NCBI GenBank assembly: GCA_032718475.1
Contig: JAUCBJ010007336.1
Location: forward strand, 42,416 to 106,415
DNA from: Nemertoderma westbladi
Taxonomy: Eukaryota > Xenacoelomorpha > Nemertodermatida > Nemertodermatidae
Length of the DNA: 64,000 bases
Direction: 5' to 3'
Part shown: piece after piece, positions 20,922 to 31,900 of the stretch
Position numbering within the stretch: position 1 is the first letter of the stretch
How the letters are laid out: each line of letters begins with the position of its first letter
Notes under the pieces: model-generated
The model's database searches: none
What the model saw: the letters and a program-made list of their open reading frames with translations, nothing else
Told to the model about the DNA's origin: nothing
Translations under genes and position numbers: made by a program

Positions 20922-23900
20922 CAACATATGGAGTGGGCGTGTGACTCTATTATTTTATATTATTTTATCATCTTTATATTTATGTATGGATTACTATGTA
21001 ATTTTATTATAATCGTTTTATTTAATTTAGTAGAATATTATTTAGCGATTATTTTGTAGAATAGTGCAATATATTCGTGTTTATTACGTACATACTTACT
21101 TATATTATATTTAGTGCGACGGCGAAGAAATAATTATTTTTTCTCTTTCCTTACTGTCCGTATTATATTATAAATACGTAACTACAGTAAGATGAAATGT
21201 CTGTACTTATTAAAGTACAATAAAGCCACTACTATATTTAAGTATTATTGGTAGGCAGAGTATTAGGAATGCAAAGTTCAGATCCTCGTGTCTCGGCTAA
21301 ACCAAGCTCTGGGTAGACCTTGGAAACGACTTGCCTCTTCACACTGACATTGCTTCGTGCGATATTGCTCTCATACCGTATATTAAATAATACATATAGT
21401 AGCGTGATGTCCCTTTAACAGTAGCGTATAACGCAAAATAAATCTGTTAAACCCTTTGACCATCTGTAATTCTAGTCGATTAAGATATCGCGGCACCCAC
21501 CGATATACTTGAAAGACAAATTCTAGAATCAGTGGTTAACGTCCCCAGACAAGTTCTGGAATAAATCGGTGCCCATCTCAAATATTAATTATTTAATATT
21601 TGCAAATCTAATAAATCAAAATCTGTAAAATTCAGATCCTTCAGCAATTCTAGTCAATTAAGATATCGTAGCATTTACCGATATTCTTAAAAAGACAATT
21701 GTCATAGAATTAAGGATCTTGTGTCCCCAGACATATTCTAGAATCAAAATATGTCAATTTAATTATCAAATAATAAAATTTCAGGGAATAAATTTAAATT
21801 CATGCCTTTTAATGAATTTAATAAATTGCCATTTTTACGCAATTTATAAAGTTCCCAAAATTTCATTAATTAATAGATCAAGGGAGCGGAGATTTATCTT
21901 ATCATGCGTATGAGTGTGTGAAAGTCTCCCAAACATAGTCAATAGCCGATAAAATTCATAAAGTCATGTATAAACAGGACATTGACTATTAAAGAATTAC
22001 TATTAAATAACATCCCAGATCTGTATGCATGGGAATCACCCTAATTCTACCGCTAGCTTTGCATAATGTCACCATAGCAACAATCACGCTAGAATTAGAA
22101 TTGAGTTAAAAGAACAATAGAAAGCTTGTCCCATTGAATAGCATAGGAAATAAATAGTGCACTGATAGTATCCAAGGATACATAATAATACAGTGACATT
22201 CTGGAAGGCATTGACTAACGGACAAGTGACCCGAGTGTGTGTAATTTGTGACAAGTTGTGTGTGTGGTATTTGTGAGTTTATAGGCGAATGTTACTACTA
22301 AGGTGTGTTTACAGTAGCCAGTCGCAATCGTAAAGTAACCTAACTCTCCAAGGAAAACCTGAAGTACATCTAAGACTTTGGGATGGACAGTTGAGTGACT
22401 TGTGCCGGTTGTCGTTGTCGTTGTGCGGCTACGTCGTTGGCGAAAGTACAGCGGCGACGACACATCGGCGCTGAGGATCTCGTACTGTCCGGGGGTTAAT
22501 TGGAGTAGGCAGCGACGCTCGCTAGCCTAAATATAAACTCCTTATAATGTGGATAAACTCATATATAGCAGACATGACGGAGTTGATAGAAGATGGTCTT
22601 GGTATCGGGGAGCGATATACTCTACTTTTACAAGCGTTTGTTGATAGCTTAATACGCGGCGACGTTAGTCCAACTGCTGCGGAGGACGATGGTCGTTATA
22701 TCGAACCGCCAATGTCCCAAGAGCAGCTCGCGCGAGTTGGACTATAGAAAATTCGCTGCTCGATATACGCAGCGTAATGGTATGTATATGGGCTTCTTAA
22801 CTACTGGTCATCCTATCGATTTACACAATACGGACTATGTCGACTATATATTCTGCCCAGCGGAGTCGGAACCATAAACGGAAATTCGAATGCGAAAATT
22901 CTATTCGAAATCGACTCGAAAGAAAAGACACTTAAGAAACAAATGGACGCGGTAACTCCAACGTATATTTGGAATTCTTGATAGAAGCATTGTAACAACA
23001 AATAAATATCACCCGCGTTTACCCTACCAGACGTGCGTCTTTGGTATTATTACGATAAATGCCCTAGACCCAACTAATAAACGGAAAGACATAAACATCC
23101 ACGTAAACCGAAACTTGTTGACGTATCACCTATGCTCACTCGGCTCGAACGATCCTGGAGTAAACCTACGATCAGAGTCCCGGAATACTCGGTCAAACCT
23201 CCTCATTCCTTAGTTGGACCTCAGACCTGCGATCTTGGTGGTGTCGCGGATCCTCGCGGACTGAATTCACTGTTCAAAGATCTAGTGCTACCCTAACAAT
23301 TAATCGGTAACACTCCGACAGTGATTTCTAGCTAGCCGCCCATCTTACCTAGCCGGATTGTGACGCGGACACCTAATATCACTATCCAACCGTATGGTCG
23401 TCCACGTTTAACGCGATACAACCCCTCATCAAGGGGAAGGAGAGCGTTGTACGAAACGAGTTAAATGCTATTTTATAAAGATCAAAAAGGAAACCTGCGT
23501 TTGTTCAGATAAACGTAAGTTATAACAGTGAGTCCAATCGATACACGAATTGGCCTTATCTCAATTCGATTGGGAAATCCAGAATCTCTAAGAAGTTATC
23601 GAACTTGGACGATCCTATTCTCTGCGAGAGTTTTTGGATGAACGTATCCAGCTACGAGCGGAGGAAAATCAGCTCGAGGAGAAGCATATCGAAACGGCAG
23701 ATACCTCGACCACAATCCTACACCTTCTGATGCAATCATATTGCACCCTTCACCCAGGAGTTATGGCCCTCCTAGTAAAGTGGCTCCCCCCAAAGAGAAA
23801 AAGACTCTTGCTAGCCTCAAAAAACTGCGTAAACGCCGTCTGCGTAAGAAAGACTAACTGTTTAGAGTATCTTTATGTTTTAGAAACTGTGATTTTTATA

Positions 23901-23935
23901 TTTTATAGACTGAAAATCCCATTTTCTGGGAGCGG
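20922..23935 (+). other. 3' region of the LTR element with decayed frames
   Basis: About 3 kb between the protease ORF and the 3' LTR. The first half is AT-rich and includes a ~100-bp direct repeat (21471-21563, 21647-21750; shared GATTAAGATATCG-type core and GTCCCCAGACA). The second half (22540-23860) keeps long semi-open plus-strand frames. A purine-rich GGGAGCGG lies just before the 3' LTR at 23928-23935 and may be the polypurine tract. Confidence 0.6.
22547..23857 (+). pseudogene. decayed third ORF of unknown function
   Basis: Not recognised. Fragments on one strand appear to belong together across frameshifts: MWINSYIADMTELIEDGL... (22547-22747), ...YTQRNGMYMGFLTTGHP (to 22877), a Pro-rich stretch near 23110-23280, then FDWEIQNL, stop, EVIELGRSYSLREFLDERI and a Glu-rich helical stretch (23560-23700), and a basic end KLRKRRLRKKD followed by a stop at about 23857. 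Codon-like openness on the plus strand and a tidy basic terminus suggest a former gene, perhaps an extra ORF of the family. It could also be chance. Confidence 0.35.
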
Positions 23936-25231
23936 TGTAAAAGCCTTTGCTGAATTGCCCCGTTATTTTTATTATCTTTTACATTAAAATACTCTGTAGT
24001 TGATTTAATAAGTGTAAGAGACCGTATTATTGCTGTATCGGTGTTTTTAGAGGATCTAAGACCTATTTCCTCCGTATGTGTACTGTGAAAGGCATATTTT
24101 ATGATTCTATGGCAATTCGTGACGCAAAGGGGTGATAGCTACTCTTGAACAGTAGTTACTATGACTACGGTTAACAGCTGACATTCATACGTGTTGATTT
24201 CCTTTGTTCTACGGCGTCTCTCAGTTCAGTCAGCCAATTAGAGCGTTTTTGTGGCTCCTTGTACAGAAAATTTCCGAGAAATGACGCAATGCCTATGTGC
24301 AGTGTTTACATTCAGTCCTGAGCCAAAGAAAGAACGGCTTGGAAGTATTTTGTGCTTTACTGTTTTTAGTCTTACACTAGTAGGTTTAATTATAAAGGGC
24401 ATATATCCTTTAACTAACGACTACCTGACTCATGGAATCACTGCTGACTGATGATCATACATCCTGACTGCTGAAACATTGCAAACTCATAACAATCAGT
24501 GTTCAGTTGTTGTTTTATACTGCTATTTACTGTCAGTTCTTAATAATATGGTTGATGAATAATTATATTTGGAATAACGAGAAATAACCCCGAAACCCAA
24601 TATTCTTGATATACGGGTGTCGGTGGTTGTCGGTGGCGTATTTAGTCAAACCCTTGATATACCGAAGGTAAGAGAGAAAGGTTACAGATAAACGATTGTG
24701 ACTTATGTTAAAGTGGTTTGAAGTGAATCTAATGTTATTTGATAGACCCTACATGAGTCAGTCTGTGTTCCTTTTATATGTGACTAAAATCAGTGAAGAT
24801 TGGCAGATTAGTGTGCAGTATTGTGCAGCATTGTGTATGAGTGAGTCTGTTAAAGAAGCAATTCCTAAAGAATGCGCCATATATGTGAATTATAATTAAG
24901 CCATATCGTTGTGAGTAGTTTAAGTCATAACTCTGTTTATATAGATAAAGCGCCACGTCCTAAAGGAACTGTTAATATTCCCGAAGGTGAATAATATTGT
25001 CAGAGATTATATAATACTGTCAGTCGAATAATACATTAGGCTTACATAGCAATAAAATTAAACCGTCGAACCCAATCTCCCGGGAATCTCCAGCGGGTGA
25101 ATGGTCGCGCACGGATTGGTTTCGACTAGTGTAGTGAATCAAATACTTGTCATAGACTAAAAACTGATTTAATATCTAGAAGACATCTTAATTTGGTGGG
25201 TTAAACTGCCAAAGGTCTGAAAGCGCGAACA
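23936..25231 (+). repeat. 3' LTR
   Basis: 1296 bp matching the 5' LTR with one substitution found (24542) and no indel. AATAAA lies at 25051-25056. The CTCCG target duplication follows at 25232-25236. Confidence 0.96.
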
Positions 25232-25860
25232 CTCCGTGAGCTACAGGATGAGTTTAGATACGAACTCAAGGAGGCACGTCAGGCAATCGTAACTAATACT
25301 GCTCGTATTTCCAATCTAGAGTCTGATAACGCGATCGTTATTAAGCACAATGAGTCATTTCAACGAAAGAATACCGCGCTCCTAGTAGAAAATGAGGAGT
25401 TGCAGGCCGCGCCCGCACCATGATCATCCGGTTCTACGGACACAGTCAGCGCGTCTGCGCTCTCCAGAATAAAAAGAATCTCGCTAAGCCGATCGCGATC
25501 ACTGAACACCTTATTGCGAGTCGTGCGCTGCTCGTTAAATCGCTGCGCGCTCTACATCGCGCGGCACGAATCCACTCGTTTTATACCCGCAACGGCGTCG
25601 TATTTGCCCGCGTCTGCGATGGCGACAAGCCGATGCGTATCGGGACTGATCGAGATGTAAATTGCCTCTTCCTTCCACCTCCTTCCAGCTCTGCTCCCGT
25701 AGATTCGCTACTCGGGAACCCCTCCACTTCCCCGACTGGGCCCACTGTTCCCTCGACCAACACTTCCGCTCGTCCCATTGTCCCCACCTCCAATGGTCGG
25801 ATGCCGGGATCCTACTACTCGCCTATAGCTGTGGTCGAAGAAGAGGAGCCCTCCGAGTAG
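25232..25860 (+). pseudogene. LINE ORF1, 3' part (coiled coil and nucleic-acid-binding domain)
   Basis: Continues the frame broken at 12477: ...ELQDEFRYELKEARQAIVTN..., a heptad-like coiled coil ending ENEELQAAPAP and a stop at 25419-25421. In the next frame from 25420 it goes on with MIIRFYGHSQRVCALQNKKNL...ITEHLIASRALL...GVVFARVC, the C-terminal fold found in LINE ORF1 and FP-type proteins, then a Pro/Ser/Thr-rich tail to the stop at 25860. Between the coiled coil and this domain such proteins normally have a further ~80-100 residues, which are missing together with a frameshift, so ORF1 was damaged by a small deletion independent of the LTR insertion. Confidence 0.7.
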
Positions 25861-26285
25861 TTTCCTAATTTTCTCGTACCATTAACAAAGATAAAACTAT
25901 AAAGCTTCATAAACATTTCAGAATGAAAGAAATTCAAATTATTCGGTGACTGGTAAGGAGCCCATACCATTTATTTCAGTTTATTTTATGTAAGTTCCCG
26001 GTCAAATTATTCTTATTCATAAACTTTACTAATCATATTTCTTGGTTATATTATTTGGTATATCGAATTATTAATACATTTCTTTATATCATCTCATTAT
26101 AACATTTCCTATCATATTTTCATATCATTTTCTTCTTTAATACCGAACCATTTATCAACTTATGATATCCACCAAGTAGATTACCTATTATTAAGGTAAT
26201 AATGTTTATTACCTACCAATCTGCTGGGGAACCTAATCTAAACACCGAAGTCCTCCTAGTCTAGGCAAGTCCCTGTACAAATTGC

Positions 26286-29200
26286 ATGTCCGGCCAGCGA
26301 TACAACCCACCCCCTGACCGTGTTGACTGTAATTGTGGTTTCTGTTTTTCTAAATTTTATCATTTTGATCTAGTATTCCTCTGTAACTTATGCAATACGC
26401 ACTACCATCGACAATGTGGTTCATTCTTAGATGCCCAGGATTTTTCAAATAACTCTGGGAACAATCTAATACATTTTTGTAATTTTTGTTACGCAGGTAT
26501 ATTTCCTTTTTACCCTGTATCTAATGATGACCTTGATATATTCTGTTCTGAAAATAGCGAGGACATTTCAGATTCTGATTATAAAGCTACTGGCAACATA
26601 TTTAGTTCTATTAATCCCGATGATAATGTTAATTCAAACTTAATTATTGGCAACTATTACAATGAAGCAAAATTTAACAACACTTTCACTAGTGAGACTA
26701 CCAACCCATCTTTCTCTGTCTTTCATTTAAATTGCAGGAGTCTAAATTCAAATTTTACGGCAGTTACAGATTTCTTATCAACGCTCAATAACAAATTCGA
26801 TATTTTGTCATTTTCCGAAACTTTCCTCACTAAGGACCACCCCATTAACAACATATGCATTGATGGTTATAAGAACCCTGTATGTGACTTCCGGGAGTAT
26901 GGTAAGCTGACCAGGGGAGGCACAGCGATCTATGTCCGGAGTGAACTGGAGATGGTCGAACGTCCTGATCTACACTTTCCTGGTCCGGAAAACTCCTGGG
27001 TAGAAATTTCTCGTCCACATCCGAGTAGACCACTAATTATAGGTTGTATCTATCGTCCCGACGAAATATCTTACGACTCATTTGCTACTAAACTAAATGA
27101 CTCCTTAACAAAACTGGCAGCTACTAAACATGAAGTAATTATTACCGGTGATATAAATATAGACCTCATAAAGTCAACCAAACCCAATGCCCGAGACTAT
27201 CTAAATATAATTTCATCTAACGGTTTTACCCAAACAATACAGCAACCAACCCGTATAACTACTCACTCTAAGACCCTCATTGACCACGTTATTACTAATA
27301 TCCATTCATCTATTTGCTCCCCGGGTGTCTTCCTAACTGAAACTGGCACATCCGATCATCTAGCAACTTTTCTCGTTCTTTCTAACTATTCTACTTTTTT
27401 CCGACCTCCAGAGACCAAATATGTGTATGACTATAGCCAATTCGATAAAACCAAATTTCTGAAAGACCTGTACAATAAGCAGTGGACTTACAAAACTTCG
27501 ACTGTACCAGTTTCTGATAAAGACAAATTCGATAACTTCTACTCAGAATTTACGGCTACTTGTACCACAAATCTACCACGCAAGGCACTTAATAAAAAGT
27601 CAGTCTCTAAAAAACCGTGGTTAACCAATGGTTTACTATTGGCGATCCGCAAAAAGAACTTACTTTACGCAAAGTCCGTCAAACACCCAACCACTGAAAA
27701 TCACAACATCTTTAAATTATACCGTAACAAGCTAACTAGTCTACTTAGGTCTGCCGAGAAACAATATTATACTTCGGAGTTTACAAATAATTCAAATAAT
27801 ATGCGCAAAACCTGGAAAACTATTAATAATCTACTTAACCGATCTAGTAAATCTTCTGTTCCAAAACGTTTAAATATATCTAACAACGGTTCTAATTATA
27901 GTGTGACTTCCTCATCTGATATAGCTAACCACTTTAACGATTTCTTTTCTACCATAGGACCAAAATTAGCTTCTAAACTGCCAACCACATCACGCAGCCC
28001 GACTCGACATATTCAACATTCTAAATCTAACTCTCTTGTACTCACAGAAACTTCCGCTGTAGAGGTACACTACAATTTACTTACTTTACGCGACAGTGCT
28101 TCATCCAATGACGATTTCCCTGTACACCTTGTTAAATTAGCCGCACCTATTATAGCAACTCATTTAGCCTACCTAATTAATCTAAGCATAAATCAAGGCC
28201 ACTTTCCTAATTCTATTAAGGTATCCAAAGTTATCCCAGTTTATAAAGGTGGCGACCCCTTCCTGACTACCAACTATAGGCCCATCTCTTTACTTTCAGT
28301 ATTTCATAAAATCTATGAATCTGTTATATATTCTCAATTAATATCCTATCTGGAAAAATTCAAAATTATTTCCCCTAATCAGTTCGGCTTTCGTAAGAAA
28401 TACACTACGTCCATGGCTATTATAAACATTGTAGAGTCATTACGTGAAGCTCTTGATAATTACGATTCTTCTTGTTTACTACTAATTGATTTGAAAAAGG
28501 CGTTCGACACGCTTAATTTTTCTATCCTACTTAGCAAAGTACAAATGTACGGTATCCGTGGCACGCCCTTTTCACTATTTTCTGATTATCTTACCAACCG
28601 TAGGCAGTGCGTATCTATAGATAACACTATATCCTCTCTCAGGTCCATTTCATGTGGTATCCCACAAGGGTCGGTTCTCGGGCCAGTCCTTTTTCTTCTT
28701 TATATAAATGACTTACCTAACTGCACATCCTCCCTCGCGACTCTCTTTGCCGATGACACCACTCTCATGCGACGACACCGCCATCTGACTCCTCTAATCG
28801 ACTCCATGAATTACGACGCTAACCTGCTCTATGACTGGCTATGTGACAACCGACTAACGTTAAATATTGATAAGACAGAATACTCCATATTTAAAAACTC
28901 CAGATTCCAATCTCAATCTCACGGTCTATCCATTAATAGTCAACCAATAAAATTTACATCTGCATTTAAGTACCTAGGTATAATTATCGACAATAATTTA
29001 ACATTCCGCAATCACATAAGCTACATTCTTAAAAAGATCTCTAGAACCGGAGGTCTTTTCTATAAATTACGTCATATTCTCAGCCCACAGATTTTACGGA
29101 TGCTCTTTTACTCGTTAATATATCCATACATCTACTATGGTCTCATTGTCTGGGGTGGCACCTACAATACCATCACCAAACCTTTGCGAACAAAACTAAA

Positions 29201-29324
29201 TAAAATTCTACGATGTATTACATTTAGCCACTACCGGTCCTCCGCCTTTCCAATCTACCAACAACTACGTATACTACCTATAGATCAACTTTTCCAATTC
29301 CAGGTCCTCTCACTAATGTACTAA
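26286..29324 (+). CDS. LINE ORF2: zinc finger, AP endonuclease, reverse transcriptase (CR1/L2 group)
   Basis: 1012 codons. Order: N-terminal cysteine/histidine finger of PHD type (CNCGFCFSKF, CNLCNTHYHRQC, FCNFC; residues ~16-68); acidic linker; apurinic-type endonuclease (~143-375) with FHLNCRSL, SFSETFL, VIITGDINIDL and TGTSDHLATF; reverse transcriptase (~620-900) with NYRPISLLSVFHKIYE, QFGFRKKYTTS, LIDLKKAFDTLN, GIPQGSVLGPVLF and the catalytic FADDTT; then thumb and C-terminal region. It targets and nicks DNA and copies its own RNA. The frame ends at 29324 but homology continues one frame over to 29574, so a 1-nt indel near 29320 truncates the C-terminus by about 80 residues. The endonuclease and RT motifs themselves look intact. 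Confidence 0.9.
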   Translation: MSGQRYNPPPDRVDCNCGFCFSKFYHFDLVFLCNLCNTHYHRQCGSFLDAQDFSNNSGNNLIHFCNFCYAGIFPFYPVSNDDLDIFCSENSEDISDSDYKATGNIFSSINPDDNVNSNLIIGNYYNEAKFNNTFTSETTNPSFSVFHLNCRSLNSNFTAVTDFLSTLNNKFDILSFSETFLTKDHPINNICIDGYKNPVCDFREYGKLTRGGTAIYVRSELEMVERPDLHFPGPENSWVEISRPHPSRPLIIGCIYRPDEISYDSFATKLNDSLTKLAATKHEVIITGDINIDLIKSTKPNARDYLNIISSNGFTQTIQQPTRITTHSKTLIDHVITNIHSSICSPGVFLTETGTSDHLATFLVLSNYSTFFRPPETKYVYDYSQFDKTKFLKDLYNKQWTYKTSTVPVSDKDKFDNFYSEFTATCTTNLPRKALNKKSVSKKPWLTNGLLLAIRKKNLLYAKSVKHPTTENHNIFKLYRNKLTSLLRSAEKQYYTSEFTNNSNNMRKTWKTINNLLNRSSKSSVPKRLNISNNGSNYSVTSSSDIANHFNDFFSTIGPKLASKLPTTSRSPTRHIQHSKSNSLVLTETSAVEVHYNLLTLRDSASSNDDFPVHLVKLAAPIIATHLAYLINLSINQGHFPNSIKVSKVIPVYKGGDPFLTTNYRPISLLSVFHKIYESVIYSQLISYLEKFKIISPNQFGFRKKYTTSMAIINIVESLREALDNYDSSCLLLIDLKKAFDTLNFSILLSKVQMYGIRGTPFSLFSDYLTNRRQCVSIDNTISSLRSISCGIPQGSVLGPVLFLLYINDLPNCTSSLATLFADDTTLMRRHRHLTPLIDSMNYDANLLYDWLCDNRLTLNIDKTEYSIFKNSRFQSQSHGLSINSQPIKFTSAFKYLGIIIDNNLTFRNHISYILKKISRTGGLFYKLRHILSPQILRMLFYSLIYPYIYYGLIVWGGTYNTITKPLRTKLNKILRCITFSHYRSSAFPIYQQLRILPIDQLFQFQVLSLMY

Positions 29325-29574
29325 TATTCATAGTAACCCCGCCCACCCTCTTTCCCACTTGTTCACCAGGGCTTCTTCAGTGCACTCCTACAACACCCGC
29401 TCTGCCTCCGCTGGTCTGTACCACCTGCCACATGTCCGTCTTATTGTCCGTCACCAGTCTGTATCTGTTCAAGGCCCTTTACTCTGGAACTCCTTGCCAC
29501 AAAATATCCGTAGCAGCTCCAGTCTAAATATCTTTAAATTAAAACTTAAGAATTACTTGCTCAAAATCTCTTAA
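29325..29574 (+). pseudogene. frameshifted C-terminus of LINE ORF2
   Basis: Reading from about 29321 in a shifted frame gives a stretch containing VHSYNTRSASAGL and GPLLWNSLPQNIRSSSSLNIF, ending in LKNYLLKIS and a stop. HSYNTR...GP..WNSLP...F is the usual end of CR1/L2-type polymerases, so this is the natural C-terminus displaced by a frameshift. Confidence 0.85.
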
Positions 29575-29984
29575 AATAACAAGATACTGCCATGGATTTC
29601 ATTTCAGATCAGTATTACCAGCCAAACTCGATTTTATATTTTTACAAACCAGTAATAATATATACACTCACAACAACTGATTTTACATACCATTGCATTT
29701 GCCAATTATATTTTAATGTTTGACATACTATTTATGCTGCCACAATTTCAGTCAACAACAGTTACATTAGGTCTTAGTCATGTGTTCTAAAATATATACA
29801 AACACCCCTTTTCCTCCATGGTATGTGGCTGTTCCGAAGCTGAACTAGCGATTTGCTATAGTGGAGGACCACCCACACAGTACCCAGCAGATTACAGTCT
29901 GCTGTGCAATTACTCATGAATTATTTCGTTTTTATTGAGGAATAAATAAACTCAAAAAACCTTAAAAAACCTTAAAAAAACCAT
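29575..29984 (+). other. LINE 3' UTR and A-rich end
   Basis: Non-coding sequence following ORF2. Near its end it has AATAAA (about 29941) and a short repeat of CTTAAAAAAC (about 29957-29982), which marks the likely 3' terminus of the LINE. BEL gag-like sequence starts directly after. Confidence 0.6.
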
Positions 29985-30305
29985 GCTGGGAGAGATAATG
30001 TAGGCGACAGGGTAGCGCGGACAACGGGATTAAACCCGGAAGTCGCGGGGTGAATACTGGTAGGTAGACCAGAAGGTCCCAGCACAACAGTATGACTATA
30101 GCATGCAGGGACATAATATATATCAGGGGAAGGGAGAGTTATTGCGGATAGGTGTATGGGCCCTAATATATTAACATCAACCCCAGTACCAAACATACCA
30201 CCGGTGGGGGGGGGGGGGGGAGGCAGGGTGACATTCCCCCTTTACAATATCAACAATATACTCAAACAGAAATAAGAACATCGAACCCCCTGGACGAGAA
30301 CAGAT
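29985..30305 (+). pseudogene. gag relic of the BEL/Pao family at 53-64 kb
   Basis: About 320 bp closely related to the reverse complement of 60725-61050. It shares GCGGACAACGGGATT, CCCGGAAGTCGCGG, TTATTGCGGATAG and AATATATTAACATCAACCCC, then a poly(G) run (30206-30220) and GGGTGACATTCCCCC. It encodes a broken version of the Pro/Gly-rich gag region (TTGLNPEVA...). The frame is interrupted by stops and indels. Confidence 0.85.
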
Positions 30306-31900
30306 CGCTTTACTGAATGCTTTACTGAAACGTGATGGGATTAAATCAGGTTCTTCATTTAACCAAAATTGTATAGATTCAAGTCCCTTTTCCTGTGGAA
30401 TTGATGTGAATAGAGAGGTGACGTCGAAAGTGGTCAGTGTGAAGTTTGGACCAAGGGAACTGGGAATACAGTTGATAAAGTGCTTCGTGTCCCTTATATA
30501 GCTGGGTGTGGCAACGACAATGGGCTTGATTATCTCATCTATTAGTTGTGATCAGCGGCTGGTGGGTGAGTCTATGTTGGAAATAATAGGTCTTGAGGGT
30601 AAATCATTGGGAAATGTAATGTCCAGGACTCCATTAAGTGCGTTTTTAGAATTTTCCGATATAATTTTGGACTTGAGGAGCTTGGGTAAAACATGAATGG
30701 TGCTACTCTTGGGTTTGTGTTTTGTAAGGTAGAGGAATTCCTGTGCGGTTAAATTGTCCCTATATTTTCTACAAAGTGAAGTAATGGCATTGGTGGTGTC
30801 GGTGGAATTGTTAATGAATACAGTTTCAGTCAGTCGATAGGTTATATGATGGGTTGGTCACGCTGTCCGCCTCTATGGTTTGCAACAAGTCAGTGAAACT
30901 ATTGAGTTTACGGTTTTTTAACCGGGAGGGAGTCGATACTGACTTACCATAGACTAGAGACTGAGTTTCCGTGTTGGGGTTCTGCCTCAAATGTGCATAT
31001 GAAATATTTGAATTAACCCTCCGATTGAAATCGATGAAATCTTTCCTGATTGGGAATGGGTTAGGTTTTGGCGTTGGGGTATATTTTAACCCGAGTTTTA
31101 AGAGTTTGGTTTGATAATAGTTAAGGGGCTCTCCAGTCATATTAACAATGGATAGGTGGGGATTGTTGGTTTCGTTGCCCGAATTTAGTCAATGTTGTTG
31201 CTGGCGATTGGGGATAAGGTGTTGGTGGTTCGGAATAATAGGGTGATGGCGGGAATTGCTTGTGTTGTTGACTAGCGGCTGGCCATTATTGCTGGGGTTG
31301 CTGATTTGTTGGTTAGTTGGGCGTGGTCTTTGGTTTAGCCGCCAAGGTTATTGGGATAGGAGCATTGCTGTTAACATTGTTGTTAGATAGAGTGTAAAAA
31401 AGCTTCTTTGAGGTGGGCGGTCTCTACTCTCTGATCGGCTATCCAATCGTGTTTGGGGTGCTTGTCTGATGCGTCCCCTAGACGTGTGAGTGTTGGGCAG
31501 TGCGTTAGTTGATGGTATTACATCACCACCATTCGGGTCTAGAACGGAATAAGGATTGTAATTTCTGTTGTCTCTGCTATTGTTGTTGTGATTTCCCCAT
31601 TTCGTTGGTGTTGGTTGTTCTGTGTGTTGGGATTTTGGTTTCTGTTGAATTGACTATTTTCAGTACTAGAATCGCGTGTGAAAGTGTACTCGTTGGAACG
31701 ACTGGTAGCAGCGTCTGAACTGGCAGTTGTTGTTGGGTTGAGTAAAGTGAAATGATTATCACCATATAAGAAATCTTTATTCGATTCCCATTTGGTATCA
31801 TTTTCTGTCTGTCTGGTTGATAATTCGTTGTCCCAGATGGATTGCAGTTTCTCTTTGACGTTGTTGTTGTTAACTCAGCAAACATATTGCTTCGTGTGGG
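30306..31900 (-). pseudogene. Penelope-like element fragment (linker and N-terminal RT)
   Basis: Minus-strand frames show an Asn/Thr/Gln-rich linker (31885-31150, including KEKLQSIWDNEL) followed by LLKLGLKYTPTPKPN and DFIDFNRRV (31140-31020), the typical opening of Penelope-type RTs. Further on, with interruptions, come LPSRPIISNIDSPTSR, a stop, LIDEIIKPIVV, TPSYIRDTKHFI and TTFDVTSLFTSIPQEKG (about 30640-30390), the last holding the first catalytic Asp. The part with the YxDD motif and the GIY-YIG endonuclease is missing: the fragment ends near 30306 at the gag relic. Confidence 0.75.

Larger units (their letters stand above)
12478..25231 (+). mobile_element. 12.75-kb LTR retrotransposon, BEL/Pao type, gag-pro only, nested in a LINE
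   Basis: Two 1296-bp direct repeats (12478-13773 and 23936-25231) start TG and end CA and are flanked by a perfect 5-bp duplication CTCCG (12473-12477, 25232-25236), the size typical of BEL/Pao. Internal parts: a ~2.17-kb leader with tandem repeats, a 714-codon coiled-coil ORF, an in-frame UGA, a 940-codon capsid/zinc-knuckle/protease ORF with a scrap of pol fused to it, and ~3 kb of non-coding or decayed 3' sequence. RT, most of RNase H and the integrase core are absent, so it cannot copy itself alone. By eye I found one substitution between the LTRs (13084 c, 24542 a), so insertion is recent and enzymes were supplied in trans. Confidence 0.93.
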
